64,000 nt of DNA from an uncultured Cellvibrionales bacterium (GCA_913020115.1 CAJWBQ010000013.1:46880-110879), one strand, 5' to 3'. Numbered from the stretch's first letter, positions 41,341 to 51,918 are shown. The notes: a model not told the origin generated them from the letters alone. Made by a program: numbers and translations.

Positions 41341-42989
41341 TTTACTCCCGAATGTTTTGTGGGCTCTACGAGGTCTGACTGACCCGCATTAAATATAAGA
41401 CCATTGGGCTGGTGCTTGAGTTGATTCAGTAGTGGCTTAAGCTCGCCCATAACGTCTGACATTGACTCCATGGCGCGTTGGAGTTGCTCGTAGCCCGGTG
41501 ATCCCTCTGAAAAACCTTCACTTAAGGTGGAAACTTTTTCCAAGCTCAGTTTTAAAGTTTTGCTCAGCGCTTGTTGGTTGGCGCTGGCCAACAACTCTTC
41601 AAGATTCTTACTCACGCCTTGCAAATCTTCACTTAAAGCTGAGACACTCATCAATGTAGTGTTAGCGCTTTCAGTGAAATCAATTAAAGGCAAACTATTA
41701 AGCGTGTCGACAAACTGCCCTATCTTGCCCGCGATTTGCGTAAATTGGTCGCCACTTGTTGGAATAATTGGATAACCTTCGAAAGACTCTATCTCACCCA
41801 CTTGCTGGCCCTCGAAGTGTTGTAACTCAACAAATAAACTGCCAGTTAATAAGTTACCTGTCTTGAGCGTCGCCTTTAAACCTTGTCTTACCCAATAACG
41901 GTTTTGCTCATCCATTTTTTGCACACCCGACTTATCGTCCGGCAAGCCAACACGGCCAGGCTGGAGATTGATTAACACCGGTATTTTTACCGCATCGGTG
42001 AAAAAATCAGATGCCGCTCTTGACAACATATTGGTTGAGGCTACATGCCCCAGCAAAACCCCTCGATATTCTACTGGCGCTCCAACGTTCAAGCCGCGAA
42101 TGGTATCGCTCACCAAGACGACATACTGCAATGAATGTTTGTAACGCTGATCACTCGCCACTTCATAATTAGCGTATATATCAAAATAAGCCCGCTCGGT
42201 AATTTGTTCGCCGATCAACATGCCTTTTGGCACATCAAAGGTAACCCCGTTGGTTAACATGGTCTCTAAATTACCGGTTTTAACCGACACTCCATCGGCG
42301 CTTAAACCCACACTCAAGCCACTGGCGTCCCAAAATTTTGTATTGCTTGTTACTAACTTATGGTAAGGCGCTTTAATAAATGCGTTGTAATACACAACCC
42401 GCTCTTCGAAATTAAAATAGACGTCCTCGAATTGCCCTACGGTTAATCCTTTATAGATAATAGGGTCGCCTTTTGCATAAGCAAATTGATCGTTACTATT
42501 TAGAGTAATACGTAAGCCCGGAGTGCCTTTAGGTGTAACCGGTGGTTCTTTTAGAGCTTCAAATTCCAGCTGATTTTCTCTAGAAGTGCCTTGTGCCACT
42601 TCGATAAAAACCCCTGATATAAGAGTGTTTAAACCAGATACACCTGCAAGAGATATTCTTGGTGATACAATCCAAAACTGGGTATCCTCAACCAATAATT
42701 TTTTGGCACTTTTCGACATTCTCGCCGTTACTACAACACCATCGACGCTGTCGTTGAGGCTTATGCTTTCAACCTCGCCAATATTAACGCTGCGCGATTT
42801 TAGCTTCGTTTTACCCACCTCCAAGCCTTCCGCCGAGGAAAAATGAATGGTGACGACGGGCCCTTGATTGTACCATTGGTAGTACACCATCCAGGCGCCA
42901 ATCAAAATTGCAATTAGGGGTAAAAACCAAATGGCCGAAAAAGCTCTTACCGGCACAATGCTAGCGTCAGCTTGTGATCGAGGATTCAT
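41337..42989 (-). CDS. pqiB: PqiB, MCE-domain needle protein
   Basis: A protein of about 550 aa (E. coli PqiB is 546 aa). One N-terminal transmembrane helix (about 17-37) is followed by three MCE domains, seen as repeated strands: VTIHFSSAEGLEVGKTKLKSR, LRITLNSNDQFAYAKGDPIIYKG, and YVVLVSDTIRGLNVGAPVEYRG. A long helical C-terminus (about 415-520) forms the hexameric needle that bridges the periplasm to carry lipids. The frame opens at GTG 42995, but AAGAG precedes the ATG at 42989 by 5 bp. It overlaps pqiA by about 23 bp, so the operon is tightly coupled. Confidence 0.93.
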   Translation of the reverse strand: MNPRSQADASIVPVRAFSAIWFLPLIAILIGAWMVYYQWYNQGPVVTIHFSSAEGLEVGKTKLKSRSVNIGEVESISLNDSVDGVVVTARMSKSAKKLLVEDTQFWIVSPRISLAGVSGLNTLISGVFIEVAQGTSRENQLEFEALKEPPVTPKGTPGLRITLNSNDQFAYAKGDPIIYKGLTVGQFEDVYFNFEERVVYYNAFIKAPYHKLVTSNTKFWDASGLSVGLSADGVSVKTGNLETMLTNGVTFDVPKGMLIGEQITERAYFDIYANYEVASDQRYKHSLQYVVLVSDTIRGLNVGAPVEYRGVLLGHVASTNMLSRAASDFFTDAVKIPVLINLQPGRVGLPDDKSGVQKMDEQNRYWVRQGLKATLKTGNLLTGSLFVELQHFEGQQVGEIESFEGYPIIPTSGDQFTQIAGKIGQFVDTLNSLPLIDFTESANTTLMSVSALSEDLQGVSKNLEELLASANQQALSKTLKLSLEKVSTLSEGFSEGSPGYEQLQRAMESMSDVMGELKPLLNQLKHQPNGLIFNAGQSDLVEPTKHSGVK

Positions 42990-44154
42990 AGTCACTCTTA
43001 TTATCGTAAATTAATGTTGAATCGAAACTCATTGCCGCAAGCATGGTAAGCACCACAACACCCGAGAAGGCCAAAGTAGCCGCTCCCGGAAATATGCTCA
43101 TAGCATTACCCAACTGAACCAAGCTCACCAATATAATTACCACAAATACATCGACCATTGACCAGCGCCCAACAAACTCTGCCATGCGATAGAGCCCTAT
43201 ACGTTCGCTCTGAAAATGGCTTAAGTCGTTTTGCACACTGAAGTTCAACCAAGCGAGCACAACAATTTTGCCAACAGGCACCAAGATACTGGCCACAAAA
43301 ATTACGGCTGCAATAGGGTAAGAGCCATGACTCCACAATAACAACACCCCACCAATAATTGTGCTGGGCTCATCCTGCCCCAAAAAACGCGTATTCATAA
43401 TGGGCAAAACATTTGCCGGAATATACAAAATAACAGATGTTATAATGAGCGCCCAAGTATGCTGGATGCTCTGTTTGGTTTTAAGTTTTTCACTCTTCTC
43501 GATCGGGGTAGCTTTCGCCTGTTCGGGAACAACAAGATGAGAATCTAGCGCTTGAAAAAGATGCCGCCTGTCCATATGAAGCATGGTTGCTATCATCGCC
43601 ATTGAAAATAGAATGTAGGCATAAAAAGACAAACCTAAATTTATGTCCGCGAGCGAAACAACCTTAATCAAGCTGACTAATACGCCAATTAAAAATATCT
43701 CGACCATGCTCCAGGGCATTAAGACAAACAAAATATGTAGAATTGTATGCCCATATTTTGGGTATACACCTTTTCGCAGAAAAAAGAGGAGGTAAACAAT
43801 ACCCAGCAATAAAACGGCGGGAATCGCAAAGATTGTGATCACTTCAATTATTGCGAGCAGTGGATAGCCATTATCGAAGAGAATATTGACACTCGCCGCC
43901 ATATCGATTTTCCGTTCGATACCATTGGCTTTAAACGTGAGAAAATCGAAGAACAAAGACCCTGCTAGAAAAGTCAGGGCAGTAATAGCAAAAACTAAAA
44001 TTCGCTCAGAGGCGTTAACATGGCAGGTAGACAAAACGAAGCCACATCGCGGACAAAGCGCCTTCTGCCGCTCAACCAAACTCGGCACAGCCACGCGTAA
44101 ACCGCACTCATGGCACGTTTCTACAGAATGTTTACTGCTGTGGTATTCACTCAC
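42967..44154 (-). CDS. pqiA: PqiA, inner-membrane partner of PqiB
   Basis: A 395-aa membrane protein with two PqiA domains, each of about four helices. A zinc ribbon opens the first: C14-x2-C17 and C34-x2-C37. The second domain contains RFLGQDEPSTIIGGVLLLWSHGSYPIAAV, a family signature; the paired cysteines there are absent. E. coli PqiA (417 aa) is the inner-membrane component of the PqiABC lipid-transport complex and is induced by paraquat via SoxS. The start is GTG. No SoxS box can be judged by eye. Confidence 0.92.
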   Translation of the reverse strand: MSEYHSSKHSVETCHECGLRVAVPSLVERQKALCPRCGFVLSTCHVNASERILVFAITALTFLAGSLFFDFLTFKANGIERKIDMAASVNILFDNGYPLLAIIEVITIFAIPAVLLLGIVYLLFFLRKGVYPKYGHTILHILFVLMPWSMVEIFLIGVLVSLIKVVSLADINLGLSFYAYILFSMAMIATMLHMDRRHLFQALDSHLVVPEQAKATPIEKSEKLKTKQSIQHTWALIITSVILYIPANVLPIMNTRFLGQDEPSTIIGGVLLLWSHGSYPIAAVIFVASILVPVGKIVVLAWLNFSVQNDLSHFQSERIGLYRMAEFVGRWSMVDVFVVIILVSLVQLGNAMSIFPGAATLAFSGVVVLTMLAAMSFDSTLIYDNKSDYESSITS

Positions 44155-44250
44155 TGTTTAGTACTCGTTGCTCGCTATTGCCCCTTGTTAACTCAATGTA
44201 GCGAATTGGTCCGAACGAGTAAAGGGCGACTACAGCGCCTAAACGAAGTC

Positions 44251-44913
44251 TTATGAGCGATATTCTTTTAGGATATTCATGTAGCTGTTTATTTCCTGCG
44301 ACACATTGCTCTGAGGGTTCAGCTTTTTCGCAATATTCATCGCTAATTCGAGTTCCAACATCGACTTTTGATCACTGTGATCCAGAGACTCCAATTCTGC
44401 TGAGCCGTTAAAGGTCGCCAATTCGGCAATGACTTGTGTCAGCTCTGTCATTGGCGCCGGATCATTGTCTTCCCAAGCATCAATAATGGAGTGAGCCTTA
44501 TTCAGCGTAGTAATTAACGAATTATCTGGATCACTTTCCGCAAGCTCATCACCAAAATCCTGAGTAAACAAGGAAAGTTCGTCAAGACTGCTTTCAGCCT
44601 CGCTGCTGCTTGCTCTAGCCGCGGGGCTTAAGGAGTCTGCATCCGCCGCAGAGATTAAGCCATATTCATGTAGGCGAGCCACGAAATCAGGGGTAATACG
44701 AATGCTCTTAGGCCCACCGGGGAAGAATTCTTCGTTTAATTTCTGTATTTTTTGCGCTCGGGTTGAAAGCTGAATATTGTCGTCATCAGCTTGTTTGCTG
44801 CCTGTCGCTGCCTTTTCCACTTCTTTGGTGCTGGCAACGGTTGACGCTGTCGTGGCCTTGCCGCTCCCCTGAGAATAGGTGGTGTCACTGTTACTGGAAC
44901 TGATTGTATTCAT
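44251..44913 (-). CDS. Acidic hypothetical protein, low-complexity N-terminus
   Basis: A 220-aa soluble protein I do not recognise. The first 45 residues are Ser/Thr/Ala-rich and disordered; NIQLSTRAQKIQKLNEEFFPGG (about 47-68) recalls segments seen in flagellar or regulatory small proteins, but I would not assign a family. The rest is acidic and helical with ELTQVIAELA and MLELELAMNIAKKL. No signal peptide or membrane segment is visible. It is alone between pqiA and the flavoprotein gene, with 337 and 112 bp of flanking coding-free or boundary sequence respectively counted to the neighbouring starts. Confidence 0.6.
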   Translation of the reverse strand: MNTISSSNSDTTYSQGSGKATTASTVASTKEVEKAATGSKQADDDNIQLSTRAQKIQKLNEEFFPGGPKSIRITPDFVARLHEYGLISAADADSLSPAARASSSEAESSLDELSLFTQDFGDELAESDPDNSLITTLNKAHSIIDAWEDNDPAPMTELTQVIAELATFNGSAELESLDHSDQKSMLELELAMNIAKKLNPQSNVSQEINSYMNILKEYRS

Positions 44914-45024
44914 GTCAATAATCCGTCAATTAGGCGTCCTTTGCGTACCTGATGACGTATTAAGCAAATTTCATTCCCTTTATGCCAGGCGAACCGAGAA
45001 TAATATGGCGTATAAGGCGTGAAA

Positions 45025-46710
45025 TTACTGAGACAATCCTTGATCTAGAGGAAGGCTCTCCGGGGCAGACACCCCCAAAATCGAAAGCGCCAAGGCTTCA
45101 GCGACCTTTATGCCATCAATACCCGCAGACAGTATGCCACCCGCGTAACCCGCCCCTTCTCCTGCCGGATATAAGCCATATGTATTGATATTTTGAAAAT
45201 CTCGCCCGCGTTTAATACTGATGGGAGAGGACGTTCGGGTCTCAACGCCGGTTAACATCGCATCGCTCATGGCAAAACCTTTAATTTGCTTATCAAATGC
45301 AGGAATAGCTTCGCGAATAGCGGCGTTGGCGAAATCGGGCAGCGCTTTTGAGAGGTCACCCAAACTGACTCCGGGCTTATAGGACGGCTGTACCTCGCCA
45401 AGATTTTCTGACGGTTTGTTTTGCAAATAATCACCCACAAGCTGAGCAGGCGCGCAGTAATTACTACCACCCAATTCATAAGCCCGTTTCTCCAGCGTTC
45501 TCTGTAGGTCTATACCCGCCAGAACATGCTCTGGGTAATCAGCTTCAGGGTCAATACCGACTACAATGGCGGCATTGGCATTGCGCTCGTTGCGCGAATA
45601 CTGCGACATGCCATTAGTCACCACACAGCCTTCTTCTGATGTTGCCGCCACTACTGTGCCGCCTGGACACATACAAAAACTATAAACGCTACGGCCATTA
45701 TCACAATGGTGAACCAAAGAATAATCTGCAGCCCCTAAAATGGGGTGGCCAGCCTGTTCACCAAAGCGCGCACGATCAATCACCGACTGCGGGTGTTCTA
45801 TGCGAAAGCCAATGGAGAATGGTTTTGCTTCAATGTATACACCTTGCTCGAGCAGCATCTGAAACGTGTCGCGAGCACTGTGGCCAATGGCCAAAACGAT
45901 GTGGCGACTTTTAAGAGTTTCACCTGAACTCAGCGTTACGCCCGTCACTTGTCCATGGCCGTCACCTTCTCCACTCGCCTCTCGGTGGATGCAGTCCACT
46001 TTCTGCTGAAAGCGGATTTCGCCCCCTAGGCGTGTAATTTCGGCTCGCATATTTTCAACCATTTTCACCAGTTTAAAGGTGCCAATGTGAGGCTTACTCA
46101 ATATGAGAATTTCTTCAGGCGCGCCGGCTTTAACAAATTCATTCAAAACTTTACGGCCTAAGTGCTTCTTGTCTTTCACTTGGCTGTAGAGTTTGCCGTC
46201 TGAGAATGTTCCAGCTCCACCTTCGCCATATTGAACATTTGACTCAGTGTCTAATTCGCCTTTTCGCCACAGACCCCAAGTGTCTTTGGTACGCTGCCGA
46301 ACATCTTGTCCGCGCTCCAGCACAATAGGTTTCAAACCCATCTGTGCGAGCACTAAGGCGGCCAATATGCCACAGGGACCAAAACCAATGACGAGCGGCC
46401 TAGCCTGAGCTTCACTGGGAAATTCAGCCGGCGCTTCGGCAACAAATTTATAACGAGTATCCGGGCTTTGACGAATAAAAGACTGTTTGGCAAATTTTAC
46501 CAACAGCGCTTCTTCCAAGGCGTCTGGGAGACCAACATCCAGCTGATAGATCAGTAGTATTTGATTCTTTTTACGAGCGTCGTAGCTGCGTTTAAACACC
46601 TCGACGCTCAAAAGATCAGCCTCGCCAATAGCTAATTTGTTTAGAATCGCCTGCGTAAGATCGTTCTCACTGTGATCGAGAGGTAACTTAATTTCATTGA
46701 GTCTTAACAT
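45025..46710 (-). CDS. FAD-dependent oxidoreductase, COG2509-like
   Basis: A 561-aa cytosolic flavoprotein. After an N-terminal alpha/beta region (about 1-105) comes the FAD dinucleotide motif VIGFGPCGILAALVLAQMG with VLERG at the end of the second strand. NVQYGEGGAGTFSDGKLYSQ and MCPGGTVVAATSEEG are signatures of this uncharacterised dehydrogenase family, and the C-terminal GLYPAGEGAGYAGGILSAGIDGIKVAEA closes the FAD site. Function is unknown; related proteins have been proposed to act on isoprenoid or thioether substrates, without proof here. It is a single gene. Confidence 0.88.
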   Translation of the reverse strand: MLRLNEIKLPLDHSENDLTQAILNKLAIGEADLLSVEVFKRSYDARKKNQILLIYQLDVGLPDALEEALLVKFAKQSFIRQSPDTRYKFVAEAPAEFPSEAQARPLVIGFGPCGILAALVLAQMGLKPIVLERGQDVRQRTKDTWGLWRKGELDTESNVQYGEGGAGTFSDGKLYSQVKDKKHLGRKVLNEFVKAGAPEEILILSKPHIGTFKLVKMVENMRAEITRLGGEIRFQQKVDCIHREASGEGDGHGQVTGVTLSSGETLKSRHIVLAIGHSARDTFQMLLEQGVYIEAKPFSIGFRIEHPQSVIDRARFGEQAGHPILGAADYSLVHHCDNGRSVYSFCMCPGGTVVAATSEEGCVVTNGMSQYSRNERNANAAIVVGIDPEADYPEHVLAGIDLQRTLEKRAYELGGSNYCAPAQLVGDYLQNKPSENLGEVQPSYKPGVSLGDLSKALPDFANAAIREAIPAFDKQIKGFAMSDAMLTGVETRTSSPISIKRGRDFQNINTYGLYPAGEGAGYAGGILSAGIDGIKVAEALALSILGVSAPESLPLDQGLSQ

Positions 46711-46811
46711 AGCAAGCCGACTAAAATAGTGAGGTTAATGAGTGATACTGTGGTGAGCATTTTAGCATGAGCAGAAGAGCAAGGTCCAAAGTAAGGAGAG
46801 TGCCAAAGCGC

Positions 46812-47750
46812 TTAATGACTCCCCTCGCTTACATCAGATTCGGTGTCGCGACCCTCAACCAACTCGGCAACCAACATGCCCCCCACTATCAGCGCTGCTC
46901 CAATCCACGCATACAAGCTTAGCGTCTCTCCCAGCAACCAAAAGCCGCCCACCGCGGCAAACAGCGGTTCAGTGGCAAAAATCAAGGCAACTCGCCAAGC
47001 CGCCAAGCTTTGCTGGCCAATGGTTTGCGCCACAAAAGCTAAACCCGTACCCAGGGTGCCCCCCACCAAAATAGCCGTCCAGGCAAGCGCCCCAGAATTA
47101 CTGGTCGCGTCGGCAATGAGCACCTGTGGTAGGCCGAGCAAAGATTCCGTTTCAAAGGCAAGCGCCGCGATAAAACTAAGCAACATAACCGTAATTAATT
47201 GCACTTGCGTCAGTGCCAGCGGATCAACTTCCGCGACGTAAACACCTGTATAGACAATATGAATAGCAAACATGAAGGCGCACACTAAAACCCAAACTTC
47301 CCCCAGAGATATGCCGTTCAAGCCTCCGGTGAGCAGCACCGTACCCGTCGTGGCCATTGCCACACCAAGCCATACAAACCACTGCTGCGATTCTTTCAAC
47401 CAAGCCCAGGCAATCACTGGCACCAAAACCACATTCAAGCCGGTAATAAAACCAGCATTACTCGCAGATGTGTATTGTAAGCCAATGGTTTGCGTTGAAA
47501 AAGCCGTGAATAATAATAGGCCCAATATAGCCCCGTGGTGTATCACCGAGACATTGAGACTGTGTAAAAATTGAAATCCGGAATAGCTGAAATAGGCCAG
47601 CAAAGTGAGTACTGCCACGGCAAAGCGCAGGGTATTAAAGGTATTGGGCCCCATAGAGTTGAGTGTTTCGTGAACCAGTGAAAATTCAATACCCCAAACA
47701 AAACTAACAAAAAGAAGTATCCAACCCCAAAAATGTGCATTTTCTTTCAT
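46812..47750 (-). CDS. EamA/DMT-family transporter
   Basis: A 312-aa inner-membrane protein with ten hydrophobic helices arranged as two EamA repeats of five. FVWGIEFSLVHETLNSMGPNTFNTLRFAVAVLTLL is the first-repeat opening and SLAAWRVALIFATEPLFAAVGGFWLLGETLS the second. Members export metabolites such as amino acids or nucleosides; the substrate is unknown. It is divergent from nhaD, with 163 bp to that gene's chosen start. Confidence 0.87.
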   Translation of the reverse strand: MKENAHFWGWILLFVSFVWGIEFSLVHETLNSMGPNTFNTLRFAVAVLTLLAYFSYSGFQFLHSLNVSVIHHGAILGLLLFTAFSTQTIGLQYTSASNAGFITGLNVVLVPVIAWAWLKESQQWFVWLGVAMATTGTVLLTGGLNGISLGEVWVLVCAFMFAIHIVYTGVYVAEVDPLALTQVQLITVMLLSFIAALAFETESLLGLPQVLIADATSNSGALAWTAILVGGTLGTGLAFVAQTIGQQSLAAWRVALIFATEPLFAAVGGFWLLGETLSLYAWIGAALIVGGMLVAELVEGRDTESDVSEGSH

Positions 47751-47913
47751 ACGACCTCATCTCTCCCGCGAAAAATCCGCGCGAGTATAGCAGCCGCCTC
47801 TGCTTCAAGCTTGCAAAACTCCACCCAACTGGCCCATGCAAAGTAGTCAGACGATTTTAACCCGCTATAATTAGACATACTGTTATGCATTGTTATCAAC
47901 TCAGGAGTTAAAT

Positions 47914-49374
47914 GTGGATTACATTAAAATCTGTAAGGTGATGCTGGGCCTGTTTCTAAGCCCCCTTGCTATAGCCAGTGGCGACGGCGCACCCGCTCTC
48001 TCTCTTATCAACCATACTGTCGGATATTTAGCCCTTGCGGTATTTGTGCTTGCCTATGCCGTGGTGATGTCTGAAGAAGTTTTGAATCTGAGGAAATCCA
48101 AACCGGTAATCTTGGCCGCTGGAATTATTTGGGCCATGATTGCCTATGTATACGCCGAACACGGTATGCCACACGCCGCAGAACAAGCCGTGCGCCACAG
48201 CCTGCTCGAGTATGCTGAGCTCATGCTGTTCCTATTAGTTGCCATGACTTATGTAAACGCCATGGAAGAGCGCAAAGTATTTGATGCCCTTCGCTCTTGG
48301 CTAGTGGCAAAAGGTTTTGGTTTCCGACAAATATTTTGGCTGACGGGTTGTCTAGCATTCTTTATTTCGCCCATTGCCGACAATCTCACTACATCCCTAC
48401 TCATGTGTGCTGTGGCGATGGCCGTTGGTGGCAGCAATACCAAGTTTGTCTCACTCAGTTGCGTCAACATTGTAGTCGCCGCAAATGCCGGCGGCGCCTT
48501 CAGCCCCTTTGGCGACATTACCACACTCATGGTATGGCAAAAGGGAGTTCTCCCTTTTGTGACATTTTTCAGTCTATTTTTACCTGCAGTCGTGAACTAC
48601 CTAGTCCCGGCCGCAATCATGCATTTTTACGTCCCCGATGAAAAACCCCAGAGAAATAACGAAATTGAACGAATGAAACGCGGTGCCAAACGCATTATCG
48701 CCCTGTTCCTCTGCACGATTACGCTGGCCGTATGCTTCCACAATTTTTTGCACCTCCCCCCTGTTGTAGGTATGTTTACCGGCCTATCGCTACTGCAGTT
48801 TTTTGGTTTTTATCTCAAAAAAACCCACGACCAAAACACCGTTGCTTACGACCCACAAAAAGCCAAACAGCGTGTAGGCGATGTTGTGCAAGTACCAGAC
48901 AAAGAAGAGTTTCGCAAAGGCGATGTCATCCCATTCGATATATTCAATACGGTTTCGCGGGCCGAGTGGGACACCTTATTTTTCTTCTACGGAGTCATTC
49001 TCTGTGTGGGCGGTCTCGGCTTCATAGGTTATCTCGGCTTGGTATCTGATGTGATGTACAACGAGTGGGGTGCCACCAATGCCAATATCGCGGTAGGGGT
49101 GCTTTCAGCCATAGTCGACAACATTCCGGTCATGTTCGCGGTACTCACCATGATGCCAGAGATGTCCGATGGGCAATGGCTGCTGGTGACACTCACCGCC
49201 GGAGTTGGCGGCAGTATGCTGTCAATTGGTTCGGCGGCCGGCGTAGCCTTAATGGGCATGGCAAAAGGCCAGTATACATTTTTTGGCCACCTAAAATGGG
49301 CGCCGGTTATCGCCTTAGGTTACGCGGCCAGTATTGCTTGCCATATGTGGGTGAATGCCCGATATTTCACCTAA
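47914..49374 (+). CDS. nhaD: NhaD-type Na+/H+ antiporter
   Basis: A protein of 486 aa with about 13 hydrophobic helices. PIADNLTTSLLMCAVAMAVGG and NAGGAFSPFGDITTLMVWQKG are hallmark NhaD stretches, and ADNIPVMFAV-type VDNIPVMFAVLTMMPEM is the second acidic motif. NhaD exports Na+ or Li+ at alkaline pH and is common in marine bacteria. The frame is open to a TTG at 47890, but GTG at 47914 has a perfect AGGAG (47903-47907) six bases upstream and is chosen. It precedes rsuA by 12 bp. Confidence 0.93.
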   Translation: MDYIKICKVMLGLFLSPLAIASGDGAPALSLINHTVGYLALAVFVLAYAVVMSEEVLNLRKSKPVILAAGIIWAMIAYVYAEHGMPHAAEQAVRHSLLEYAELMLFLLVAMTYVNAMEERKVFDALRSWLVAKGFGFRQIFWLTGCLAFFISPIADNLTTSLLMCAVAMAVGGSNTKFVSLSCVNIVVAANAGGAFSPFGDITTLMVWQKGVLPFVTFFSLFLPAVVNYLVPAAIMHFYVPDEKPQRNNEIERMKRGAKRIIALFLCTITLAVCFHNFLHLPPVVGMFTGLSLLQFFGFYLKKTHDQNTVAYDPQKAKQRVGDVVQVPDKEEFRKGDVIPFDIFNTVSRAEWDTLFFFYGVILCVGGLGFIGYLGLVSDVMYNEWGATNANIAVGVLSAIVDNIPVMFAVLTMMPEMSDGQWLLVTLTAGVGGSMLSIGSAAGVALMGMAKGQYTFFGHLKWAPVIALGYAASIACHMWVNARYFT

Positions 49375-49386
49375 GTAGAACAAGTA

Positions 49387-50118
49387 ATGCCCTCGAAACG
49401 TACTCGCTTAGACCGTTTAATTAGTGCCGAACTGAAAGTAAATCGTGGCGAGGTGCGACTAATGCTCGCGCGCCAACGTATCACCGTGAACGGTGTTTTA
49501 GCCACCGCGGCCAATCAAGTGATTGAGGAGTTTTGTCACGTCACCCTCGACGGGAAAACACTGCGGGCGAAAACACCCCGCTATCTAATGTTACATAAAC
49601 CTAAAGCTGTTGTCAGTGCCACGAGCGACGATGAGCACACCACCGTAGTAGATCTGCTCCGCGATAAAGACGGTGAAGGTTTACACATTGTGGGCCGACT
49701 CGACTACAACTCTACCGGCCTCATTCTACTCACGAATAACGGTCGCTGGTCCCGGCAATTAACCGCACCGGAAAGCCGCGTACAAAAACACTATCGAGTT
49801 ACTCTAGAAAACCCGATCCAGGAGGAGTACGTCGAGGCGTTCAAAAAGGGAATGTACTTTGCCTATGAGCAGATCACCACAAAGCCTGCTAACTTGCGTA
49901 TTATCCACTCGCATCTCGCCGACGTTTCTTTGACTGAAGGTCGTTACCATCAAATTAAAAGAATGTTTGGCTACTTTCAAAATCCGGTGAGTGACCTGCA
50001 TCGAACAGCCATAGGCAGCCTGTCATTAGACCCGGCATTGGCAGAAGGGGAGTACAGAAATTTGACAGCACTGGAAGTTTCGGAGCTTACAGCGCTGTCT
50101 GAAGGTCTTTCGATATAG
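49387..50118 (+). CDS. rsuA: RsuA, 16S rRNA pseudouridine synthase family
   Basis: A 243-aa enzyme of the RsuA family. The S4 domain (about 5-65) reads TRLDRLISAELKVNRGEVRLMLARQRITVNG; the catalytic core has PRYLMLHKPKAVVSAT and GRLDYNSTGLILLTN with the catalytic aspartate, and SLTEGRYHQIKRMFGYF with the RNA-binding arginine. E. coli RsuA makes pseudouridine at position 516 of 16S rRNA; alignment through the length supports the same site, though close paralogues (RluE, RluF) cannot be wholly excluded. Its start is 12 bp after nhaD. Confidence 0.87.
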   Translation: MPSKRTRLDRLISAELKVNRGEVRLMLARQRITVNGVLATAANQVIEEFCHVTLDGKTLRAKTPRYLMLHKPKAVVSATSDDEHTTVVDLLRDKDGEGLHIVGRLDYNSTGLILLTNNGRWSRQLTAPESRVQKHYRVTLENPIQEEYVEAFKKGMYFAYEQITTKPANLRIIHSHLADVSLTEGRYHQIKRMFGYFQNPVSDLHRTAIGSLSLDPALAEGEYRNLTALEVSELTALSEGLSI

Positions 50119-50128
50119 AGTTTAACCG

Positions 50129-51727
50129 CTACTTGCTGCCCAATTCCTGACTGGCAAGAAACTCTTCGTAGGTGCCTTGGAAATCAACCAATGATTGGTC
50201 TTTGATCTCCACAATACGTGTTGCCAGCGAAGACACAAACTCACGATCGTGACTGACAAAAATCAAAGTGCCTTCATAGTGCTCCAGCGCCATGTTTAAG
50301 GCTTCAATAGATTCCATGTCTAGGTGGTTTGTAGGTTCGTCCATCAACAAAATATTGGTATCTTGCATCATCAACTTACCAAATAAAAGACGATTCTTCT
50401 CGCCACCGGAGCACACATTAACCTGCTTTTTGAAATCGTCTGACGAAAACAACAAGCGGCCCAGAGTAGCTCGCACTATTTGATCGTCGTGATGAGGCTT
50501 TTGCCACTGGCTCATCCAGTCAAACAAATTCTTATCAACATTAAAGTCAGCATTGCTGTCTTGCGGACAGTAACCCAATGTCGCATTTTCAGACCACTGA
50601 ATTGTGCCACCATTAACTGGCATTTCATCCATCAAACAGCGTAAAAAAGTCGTTTTACCTACGCCATTTTCACCAATCACCGCCACCCGAGAGCCGGCCT
50701 CTATTATCAGGTTGCCATCATCGAATAGCGTTTCGCCGTCAAAACCGTGGGTTAATTTTTCCAACACTAAAGCCTGACGATGCAGTTTTTTGTCCTGACT
50801 GAAACGAATGTAAGGCGTCACACGACTAGAAGGTTTGATATCTTCAAGCTTGATTTTGTCTATGCGTTTAGCGCGCGAGGTAGCTTGTTTCGCTTTCGAT
50901 GCATTGGCTGAGAAACGGCTTACAAACTGCTGTAACTCGGCGATTTGGGCTTTTTTCTTGGCGTTTTCAGATTGCATACTTTCGCGAGCTTGTGTCGACG
51001 CACGCATGAAATCATCGTAATTGCCTGGGTACACACGCAATTCACCGTAGTCTATATCAGCCATGTGAGTACACACTGAATTGAGGAAGTGCCTGTCGTG
51101 CGAAATAATAATCATGGTGCTTTTGCGCTCGTTAAGCATGCCTTCCAACCAGCGGATGGTATTAATATCCAGGTTGTTCGTGGGCTCATCCAGCAGCAGA
51201 ATATCGGGATCGGAAAACAAGGCCTGTGCCAACAATACGCGTAATTTCCAGCCAGGTGCAATGGCACTCATGGGCCCAAAATGCAGATTTTGATCGATAC
51301 CGGCGCCCATGAGAATTTCACCGGCACGGCTCTCTGCACTGTAACCGTCCATCTCGGCAAACTGGGTTTCCAAATCTGCCACCTTCATACCGTCTTCTTC
51401 AGACATTTCAGGCAAGCCGTAAATACGATCGCGCTCTTGCTTCACTTCCCAGAGCTCTGCGTGACCCATAATTACCGTATCAATCACTGAGAAATCTTCA
51501 AACGCAAACTGATCCTGACTCAGTTTGCCCACTCGTTCACTGGGCGTAATGGTCACGTTACCGGCACTGGGCGGCAAACTGCCGTCCAATATCTTCATGA
51601 ACGTGGACTTGCCACAGCCATTGGCACCAATTAGACCATAGCGGTTGCCATCGCCAAATTTTACGGAAATATTTTCAAAGAGTGGCTTGGCGCCAAACTG
51701 CATGGTGATATTTGCTGTGGAGATCAA
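50129..51727 (-). CDS. ybiT: ABC-F ATPase YbiT
   Basis: A 532-aa ribosome-associated ABC-F protein with close full-length match to E. coli YbiT (530 aa). Domain 1 has Walker [12 protein letters not shown] and [13 protein letters not shown]; domain 2 has [26 protein letters not shown] and [14 protein letters not shown] linker rich in [19 protein letters not shown] connects them, the tRNA-contacting P-site segment. It lacks membrane parts. The start is TTG at 51727, with AGGA 8 bp upstream. It is convergent with rsuA (10-bp gap). Confidence 0.93.
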   Translation of the reverse strand: MISTANITMQFGAKPLFENISVKFGDGNRYGLIGANGCGKSTFMKILDGSLPPSAGNVTITPSERVGKLSQDQFAFEDFSVIDTVIMGHAELWEVKQERDRIYGLPEMSEEDGMKVADLETQFAEMDGYSAESRAGEILMGAGIDQNLHFGPMSAIAPGWKLRVLLAQALFSDPDILLLDEPTNNLDINTIRWLEGMLNERKSTMIIISHDRHFLNSVCTHMADIDYGELRVYPGNYDDFMRASTQARESMQSENAKKKAQIAELQQFVSRFSANASKAKQATSRAKRIDKIKLEDIKPSSRVTPYIRFSQDKKLHRQALVLEKLTHGFDGETLFDDGNLIIEAGSRVAVIGENGVGKTTFLRCLMDEMPVNGGTIQWSENATLGYCPQDSNADFNVDKNLFDWMSQWQKPHHDDQIVRATLGRLLFSSDDFKKQVNVCSGGEKNRLLFGKLMMQDTNILLMDEPTNHLDMESIEALNMALEHYEGTLIFVSHDREFVSSLATRIVEIKDQSLVDFQGTYEEFLASQELGSK

Positions 51728-51889
51728 GGGGCGTTTCCTGAGTGATTAGCGCTAGCTGTTGAATTTTGGGGCCACACTATATTGATTTGCGGTGCAAACG
51801 TCGAGCGATATTGTATGAATTTCACTCGTTATTGAAGCTTACTTGAGGCTTAGCCCGCTATTCTCGGGGCTTTTAATCCCTTTTGAGCC

Positions 51890-51918
51890 TTGGGCTTAAT
51901 CGCTTAGCCCCGTATAAT
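51890..51918 (+). promoter_or_regulatory. arfB promoter
   Basis: TATAAT (51913-51918) is a perfect -10; TTGGGC (51890-51895) at 17-bp spacing is a weak -35. Transcription would begin near 51925, leaving a leader of about 22 nt before GTG 51947. It overlaps the ATG at 51917, which therefore cannot be the start. Confidence 0.6.

Noticed and set aside
44914..45024. Possible sigma-54 promoter upstream of the 220-aa protein
   Set aside because: TGGCAT and TTTGC on the minus strand are too far apart for the fixed -24/-12 spacing.
51852..51871. AGCCC/GGGCT hairpin followed by TTTT, terminator-like on the plus strand
   Set aside because: No plus-strand gene ends upstream and it lies before the arfB promoter, so there is nothing for it to terminate.
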